Translations under genes and position numbers: made by a program
Notes under the pieces: generated by a model
Databases searched by the model: none
Told to the model about the DNA's origin: nothing
The model's input: the letters and a program-made list of their open reading frames with translations, nothing else
Assembly: GCA_902778935.1 (NCBI GenBank)
Contig: CACYZT010000008.1
Coordinates: forward strand, 1 to 64,000
Direction of reading: 5' to 3'
Length of the DNA: 64,000 nt
Source of the DNA: an uncultured Bacteroidales bacterium
GTDB lineage: Bacteria > Bacteroidota > Bacteroidia > Bacteroidales > Paludibacteraceae
Part shown: one piece after another, positions 59,252 to 64,000 of the stretch
How the letters are laid out: each line of letters starts with the position of its first letter
How positions within the stretch are numbered: the first letter of the stretch is position 1

Positions 59252-62186
59252 CGTTTTCCTCCTTTGTTACAGGTTTCTCTAATGCATCGAGTTGAGCGAG
59301 CCGTGCGCTGATAAGCGCGGGTATATCATCGCCGGTAGCGGTGTAGTTCTGCTGCAGAACCAGCAGGTACTGCCGTGCCTGGAACAGTTCGCCCCGCTCG
59401 CGGTTGATATCGCTGAGCAGTACTAACGCACGCGCCAGCCAATACTGCTGCTGCGTATTCATCCGAGTGAAGGACATCACCTCTTCTTCCGCAGCATCAA
59501 GGTCTTTGGCTTCGAAATAACTCTGCGCGAGCAGGTACTTAGCCTCAGCTCCCTGCGCTGTGCGCACTTCCTGGGACAGGACCTTCAAGTCCGGTTGCGC
59601 TTTGCTCCATTGTTTCATGGCGACATAGGCTTTCGCACGGCCGTAGAGTGCTTCGTTCTTCGTCTCCTCGCTTACGGGCGTGTCGCTCAATATCTGCTCG
59701 GCTATGTCAATCACCGCCTGATGACGACCGAGAGCCTGCGAGCAGCGAAGGATACCCAGTCGGGCCACCGTCAGGTTCTCACGCGTCGAAGCCAAGGAAT
59801 GCATGCGATAGAAAGCCTCCAGCGCACAAGCATAATCGCCTTTGTCATAGCATAGTTCCGCTACGCGGGTAGCCGCTTCCTCCTGATAGGGGTTAGCACT
59901 CATCTCCGCCAGCACGCGGTATTGGGCGAGCGCATCGTCGTTCTTGCCAAGGCGATAGTAAGAGTCCGCCAGGTAATAGCGCGCCGAGGTGCAATAACGT
60001 CCTCCGGCACAATACTTGGTGATATAATTGCTCAGGGAGACGGACGCTTTCCGGTAGGCAGCCTGCATGTACTGCATCTCGGCGGCGGCATAGAGCAACG
60101 AGTCCTCGGCGGTGGTGACATTCATATTCATCTTCGCGAGGTTCTTCGTATAAGCGAGATACTCGTTCACATTACCGGACTCGACATACAGCGTCTGGAG
60201 GGCATCGAGAGCCGTATAAGCCTCCTCGGTAGCCGGATATTTCTCGATTGTCTGACGGTAGGCTGTAATCGCCTGGTCGTTCTGGCCTAAGTTACGATAA
60301 AGCATAGCCCGTTCGAGCGAAGCCTTGCGCGCCAAGGTCGAGTGCGGATAAGCAGCAAGCATACTCTCATAGCTCTTGATGGCTCCGCTTTGGTCATTGA
60401 GTTGTAACTGGGCACGCGCGATCTCGTACATACCATCGTCAGCGTAATCCGATTTCGGATAGCGCTTCACCAACTCACGAAGCACACTGATTTTATCATT
60501 GTATTTATGCTGCAAGCCGAGCGCATAACCGCGTTGAAAGAGCGCATAGTCGGTTCCGGCTGCCTGCAGATTGCTCACCTGTGTATAGTAGGTAATCGCC
60601 TGCGGGAACTGACGGGCATTGAAATGGCAGTCACCCAACCGATTGAGTGCATCCGCATACGTCGGTTCGGTAGCCAACGCATCATCGATATACTGCGAGA
60701 AGGCATTACGCGCCTTGTCGTACTGCGCCTGCGAGAAACAGGTATAACCCTGCAGATAGCGAGCTATCGAATAATTGTCCGAGCGCTTGGCGTCCGGACG
60801 GGCGAAGAAGGCACTGAGGTCTTTCTCGCACTCGCTGTAGTTGCGCAGACGATAGTTAGCCTCCGCCCGCACATAGTATGCTTCGGTCGTATATTTGGAC
60901 GACTCGCCGGTATGGGCAATCACTTCGCTCATCCAGATAACCGACTCCTGCATTTTGCCTTGGAGGAAATTATCCACTCCCAGTTGATAGCGCAGGTATT
61001 GCTTCGTCTCGCGCATCTTAGGTGTAGGACGGTCAATCGAATCGAGCGTAGCGATGGCAGCCGCATAGTTCTTACTCTGCATCAAGGCATCGCTCAGCAG
61101 CTGATAAACCTTGCTCTCATGCTTGGAGTCGGGATACTGCTGCAAGAAGTCATTGAATGCCCGTACGGACTCTCCCAGCGCGCTGGAAGACTGATAGGTA
61201 CAGAGCGCATAGTTATACGCTGCCTCTTCGGTGATGGCAGGAGTAATCTTATAGTTCGTAGCAGCCTGGTAGGACAGTTTCGCCTGTTCGGGTTGACCGA
61301 GTTGGCGGTAGGCGTTACCCATCGTCAGACAAGCGGACTCGGACAGCGAATCGGGTTCCTGCTTCATCTGCTTGAGCGAGTTAACCGCCGCCTGGTAGTT
61401 ACCCAAGCGGTACTGCGCCATGCCGAGCATGAAGAGATCGTTTCGAACCAATTCCTCTTTGTTCGCCAACGCCGTCTGACGGTAACTGTCAAAATGGTCC
61501 ACCGCTGTGTGGTAGTCCTGCTTGCGATAACTCATCTCACCCAATATACGATGAAGCTCCGCATTATTGGGACTGTCGGGATAAGCGAAGAGCAAGTCAT
61601 TGGCGCGTTTCTCCGCCTCCTCGTAGTTACCCTGCGCATAGTAGATCTGCGTGATGTAATACGGTACGGTCTTGGCGTACGCAGGTTCATTCTCCAGCGT
61701 CTCCAAAGCCGGCAAAGCTTTGTCGTAACGCTCGAGTTTGTACATACAATAGGCGTAGTAATACGTTCCGCGTACTTTGTACCGGCTGTCCCCTTTGCTC
61801 AGATGGCTGAAGAAGAGAGAAGCACGCAGGTACTCCTGCATCATGAGATAGGCGTATCCGCGGTAGAACTGGTAGTCATCCTGATGCGCACGGCTCAGTT
61901 TCTTGGGTTCCACCGTCTCCAATATCTTCAGCGCCTGTTTGTAATGCCCTTTCTCCACCTGCAGCACGCCTTGCATGAACTTCACCTCATCCGTAAACGT
62001 GGTATAAGGGAAAGCCTGCAGGTACGCTTTGAGATCACGCTGTAACAATTTGTCGCGCCCGTCAAAACGAGCCTCCAGTTCGTTATAGCGCTGCTCCATC
62101 GGAGTTGTCTGGGCATACGAAGGACAAAGGTAGAAGGACAACAGACAAAGGACTAAAACAGCTCTTTGAGCGAAGCGGTCTAACAT
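59238..62186 (-). CDS. Large periplasmic TPR protein, 982 residues
   Basis: After a signal peptide (VLVLCLLSFYLCPSYAQ) the protein consists almost entirely of tetratricopeptide repeats, for example GHYKQALKILETVEPKKLS, YDKALPALETLENEPAYAK, YEEAEKRANDLLFAYPDSPNN, YRLGNYQAAVNSLKQM and YKSYESMLAAYPHSTLARKASLERA, about 20 in all. It ends in an acidic tail (TKEENDEEE). Such scaffolds bind other envelope proteins. It sits between potD and the beta-barrel gene, overlapping both, so a role together with them is likely. Its first codons contain one ACAG-hairpin-CGGTCT unit. Confidence 0.85.
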   Translation of the reverse strand: MLDRFAQRAVLVLCLLSFYLCPSYAQTTPMEQRYNELEARFDGRDKLLQRDLKAYLQAFPYTTFTDEVKFMQGVLQVEKGHYKQALKILETVEPKKLSRAHQDDYQFYRGYAYLMMQEYLRASLFFSHLSKGDSRYKVRGTYYYAYCMYKLERYDKALPALETLENEPAYAKTVPYYITQIYYAQGNYEEAEKRANDLLFAYPDSPNNAELHRILGEMSYRKQDYHTAVDHFDSYRQTALANKEELVRNDLFMLGMAQYRLGNYQAAVNSLKQMKQEPDSLSESACLTMGNAYRQLGQPEQAKLSYQAATNYKITPAITEEAAYNYALCTYQSSSALGESVRAFNDFLQQYPDSKHESKVYQLLSDALMQSKNYAAAIATLDSIDRPTPKMRETKQYLRYQLGVDNFLQGKMQESVIWMSEVIAHTGESSKYTTEAYYVRAEANYRLRNYSECEKDLSAFFARPDAKRSDNYSIARYLQGYTCFSQAQYDKARNAFSQYIDDALATEPTYADALNRLGDCHFNARQFPQAITYYTQVSNLQAAGTDYALFQRGYALGLQHKYNDKISVLRELVKRYPKSDYADDGMYEIARAQLQLNDQSGAIKSYESMLAAYPHSTLARKASLERAMLYRNLGQNDQAITAYRQTIEKYPATEEAYTALDALQTLYVESGNVNEYLAYTKNLAKMNMNVTTAEDSLLYAAAEMQYMQAAYRKASVSLSNYITKYCAGGRYCTSARYYLADSYYRLGKNDDALAQYRVLAEMSANPYQEEAATRVAELCYDKGDYACALEAFYRMHSLASTRENLTVARLGILRCSQALGRHQAVIDIAEQILSDTPVSEETKNEALYGRAKAYVAMKQWSKAQPDLKVLSQEVRTAQGAEAKYLLAQSYFEAKDLDAAEEEVMSFTRMNTQQQYWLARALVLLSDINRERGELFQARQYLLVLQQNYTATGDDIPALISARLAQLDALEKPVTKEENDEEE
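62122..62182 (-). repeat. Heptamer tract plus one hairpin unit at the TPR gene start
   Basis: Plus-strand heptamers GGACAAA, GGTAGAA, GGACAAC, AGACAAA, GGACTAA (62122-62156) are followed at 62158-62182 by ACAG-CTCTTTGAG-CGAAG-CGGTCTA. Two repeat classes adjoin and together encode residues 2-22. Confidence 0.82.
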
Positions 62187-63430
62187 TATCTTGCTAATTT
62201 AATCTCATTCCACATCTCGAGCAACATCTCCTGGCTCTCGCCTGCGTCGTGCATGAGCGCACAGCGGTCGATGACACTCTTGTCTGCATAGTAAACGGGG
62301 TTGAGGTGCAGTGCGTGCGGGTCGAGCATTTCGCCGTCCACCTCAATGGGTTCGTCTCCAAAGAAATAGGAAGCATCCACGGTCTCCGGCCATTCCTCGT
62401 CATCGTTCTGCTCCTCGAGAATGTCAGCTGCAGCCAACGGACCGCCGGCACAGGAGACATAACCTATCTCATCCATGTTTGCCAACGCGTTCTCCGCCTT
62501 GCACATATAATCGATGAAATAAGTAGCGGCTTTCGTGTTCTTGGCGTACTTCGGGATTACCCATCCGTCAAACCAAACGTTCGAGCCCTCTTGCGGCACG
62601 ATATAATCGAGCATGACGCCCATCTCGGCTGCCTCTTCGATAGCGAACTGCGCATCGCCGGACCAGCTGAGGTTCATCCATGCCTTGCCTTTGGTCATCT
62701 CTTCCTTGCCGAAATCGACTTCCCATCCGCATATCTGTTTCTTGGCCTTGAGCAGTACCTCTTTGACGGCTGCCACGCGCTCGGGAGTGATGTCACGGAC
62801 AAGTTCGTCACGAGTAACCTCACCGCGCTCGATGGCATCCGAGAAAGCGTAAAGCACCAGCACCGAATAGACATCGCGGAAAGCATCCTTCATCAGGATA
62901 CGGTTCTCAAACTGAGGATTGAGAACAGCCGCCCAGCTGACGAGGTCCTCGCGATTGACGAACTGCGGGTTATAGATGAAGCCCGTTGTGCCCCACATAT
63001 AACCGGCGGTGTAGTCGCTCACTTTGACATCCGCCGAAGGTGCCATCTGCTGGAATTTCTCCGCTACGAACGGTGATATATTGTCGAAATAGTAAATGCT
63101 GTCAGGAATCAGGTCTTTCTGAATGGGCAGCACCAAACCTTTTTTGAGCATACGCTCAATGATATACTCGGACGGGCAGAACACATCGTAGTCCTCGTGT
63201 CCCACTTCAATCTTGGTGAGCGCTGTCTCGTTGATGTCGAAGGTCTCGTACACCAACTCTACTTTTTCGCCGGTCTGCTCATAGTACCATTGTTCGAAGT
63301 TCGTCTTGACACCTTCGTCAATATAGTCCGCCCAGTTGAGCACTTTCAGTTGATGTGCGCGGTCCGAACCGCCACAGGAAGATAAAACGATGGCTGCAAG
63401 AGCCAAAACAGACATTAATACTTTTTTCAT
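62186..63430 (-). CDS. potD: Spermidine/putrescine-binding lipoprotein
   Basis: The 414-residue protein is the solute-binding component of a polyamine ABC importer. It has a lipoprotein signal with C19, the opening LKVLNWADYIDEGVKTNFEQWY typical of PotD/PotF, and EDYDVFCPSEYIIERM and GTTGFIYNPQFVNREDLVSWA in the middle. It is longer than E. coli PotD (348 residues), with additional loops in the second lobe (EEQNDDEEWPETVDASYFF). It overlaps potC by four bases and the TPR gene by one. Confidence 0.92.
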   Translation of the reverse strand: MKKVLMSVLALAAIVLSSCGGSDRAHQLKVLNWADYIDEGVKTNFEQWYYEQTGEKVELVYETFDINETALTKIEVGHEDYDVFCPSEYIIERMLKKGLVLPIQKDLIPDSIYYFDNISPFVAEKFQQMAPSADVKVSDYTAGYMWGTTGFIYNPQFVNREDLVSWAAVLNPQFENRILMKDAFRDVYSVLVLYAFSDAIERGEVTRDELVRDITPERVAAVKEVLLKAKKQICGWEVDFGKEEMTKGKAWMNLSWSGDAQFAIEEAAEMGVMLDYIVPQEGSNVWFDGWVIPKYAKNTKAATYFIDYMCKAENALANMDEIGYVSCAGGPLAAADILEEQNDDEEWPETVDASYFFGDEPIEVDGEMLDPHALHLNPVYYADKSVIDRCALMHDAGESQEMLLEMWNEIKLAR

Positions 63431-64000
63431 TTTTCTTGTTGTTTATTGTTACGAATGTTGATTATTATCAAAGCCACTAACATCACTAAAAGGATGAGGG
63501 TGAAAAGAGGTCTCAGTTCGGGCGTCAGACCTCCTTTGCGGGCATCGGAGTAGATGAAGGTACTGAGCGTCTCGAGTCCGCCGGAACCTTTGGTGAAGAA
63601 GGTGACGCCGAAGTCATCAACGGAGAGGGTGAGCGCCAGGATAAATCCGCTCAGCATACCCGGCCATAGTTCGGGCAGCATGACCATCCGAAGGGCTTGT
63701 CCGGGCGTAGCACCGAGGTCGAGTGCCGCTTCGTAGGTATTAGGGTTCATTCGGCTCAGTCGGGGCAGAACACTCAGCACCACGTACGGCGTACAGAACA
63801 CTACATGGGCGATACAAACAGTGGCCAGTCCCTGGCTCATGCCCAGCGCCACGAAGAGCAGGAAGAGCGATATACCGGTGATGATATCAGGGTTAATCAT
63901 CGGCACGGAGTTGAGCAGCGAGACCGCCTTCCGCGAAGCGGCACGCATGTTATAGATACCGATGGCTGCCAGGGTACCGAGTATCGTTGAGCAGACGGCT
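63427..64000 (-). CDS. potC: Polyamine ABC transporter permease (3' part)
   Basis: The frame is open to the right edge, so the gene continues beyond the window; the ATG at 63948 is internal. The visible 190 residues have four helices and the EAA loop EAALDLGATPGQALRMVMLPELWPG that docks to the ATPase, followed by LSVDDFGVTFFTKGSGG, which marks the PotC type of permease. It overlaps potD (ATGA). potA and potB should lie beyond the edge. Confidence 0.9.
   Translation of the reverse strand, partial: AVCSTILGTLAAIGIYNMRAASRKAVSLLNSVPMINPDIITGISLFLLFVALGMSQGLATVCIAHVVFCTPYVVLSVLPRLSRMNPNTYEAALDLGATPGQALRMVMLPELWPGMLSGFILALTLSVDDFGVTFFTKGSGGLETLSTFIYSDARKGGLTPELRPLFTLILLVMLVALIIINIRNNKQQEK

Noticed and set aside
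60507-62045. A 512-codon open frame on the plus strand opposite the TPR gene
   Set aside because: The minus strand encodes regular TPR repeats; the plus-strand peptide reflects the codon pattern only.

Overview
The window is a gene-dense stretch of a Bacteroidales-type (phylum Bacteroidota) chromosome, probably from an uncultured gut or rumen organism. The evidence is direct. At least fifteen promoters have the Bacteroidetes form TTG-N20-TAnnTTTG (one starts TTT), Shine-Dalgarno sequences are almost absent, and the gene set is typical of the group: serine palmitoyltransferase-like enzyme, DUF4271-hemD-rnpA-yidD, SurA/OstA outer-membrane assembly genes, TonB-dependent receptors, DUF2582 and AsmA-like proteins. 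No insertion sequence, phage, integrase or CRISPR array is visible. The first 95 bases are the start of rpsL and the last 574 are part of a polyamine permease gene, so both edges cut genes. Layout: 1-3.4 kb carries rpsL (-), udk, a split chromate transporter pair and mdh. 3.4-6.4 kb is a translationally coupled trio (serine palmitoyltransferase-like enzyme, SDR reductase, S66 carboxypeptidase). 6.3-8.9 kb (-) is a pseudouridine salvage operon (psuK, psuG) ending in a lipoprotein with the C-terminal half of a 5'-nucleotidase; the matching metallophosphatase half lies 30 kb away at 37.3 kb. 9.4-11.8 kb is an AT-richer gene for an 800-residue secreted beta-helix/Ig-like protein. 12.1-19.5 kb holds pepD, a MATE exporter, a beta-barrel protein, a FeoB-like transporter with a degenerate G domain, gapA and an RNase H. 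19.4-23 kb (-) has a DUF2461 gene, tRNA-Arg(CCT), rfbD, rfbC, recX and prmC. 23-31.3 kb (+) is a long run: ribD, a lipoprotein, surA-like, OstA-like, beta-barrel, dnaG and a radical SAM gene. 31.4-38.2 kb has tRNA-Glu(TTC), rpsT, gltS (-), an abundant TPR lipoprotein, a small membrane protein, mutL and the metallophosphatase. 38.2-45.2 kb has acpP, fabF, DUF2582, asd, a U32 protein, DUF4271, hemD, rnpA, yidD and trmD. 45.5-55 kb has ileS, a small lipoprotein, an AsmA-like protein, an M3 peptidase and a membrane protein. 55-64 kb (-) has a TPP-riboswitch-controlled TonB receptor, a second beta-barrel protein, a 982-residue TPR protein, and potD and potC. The most unusual content is several classes of short repeat that sit between genes and also in frame inside conserved genes. 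(1) About twenty tracts of degenerate 7-base (sometimes 8-base) tandem units of differing sequence; in several exported proteins they encode the signal peptide. (2) A family of 16-23-base units with the plan ACAG, small hairpin, CGGTCT, in clusters inside pepD, dnaG, a radical SAM gene and both 5'-nucleotidase halves. (3) Two roughly 81-base elements with terminal inverted repeats and two internal hairpins, in frame inside pepD and the AsmA-like gene. (4) Three intergenic arrays with an exact 11-base period. Together these look like an active or recent short-repeat-generating process that tolerates and exploits in-frame insertion. This is the best candidate for something undescribed in the window. 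Calls rest on motif recognition by eye; no database search was possible.
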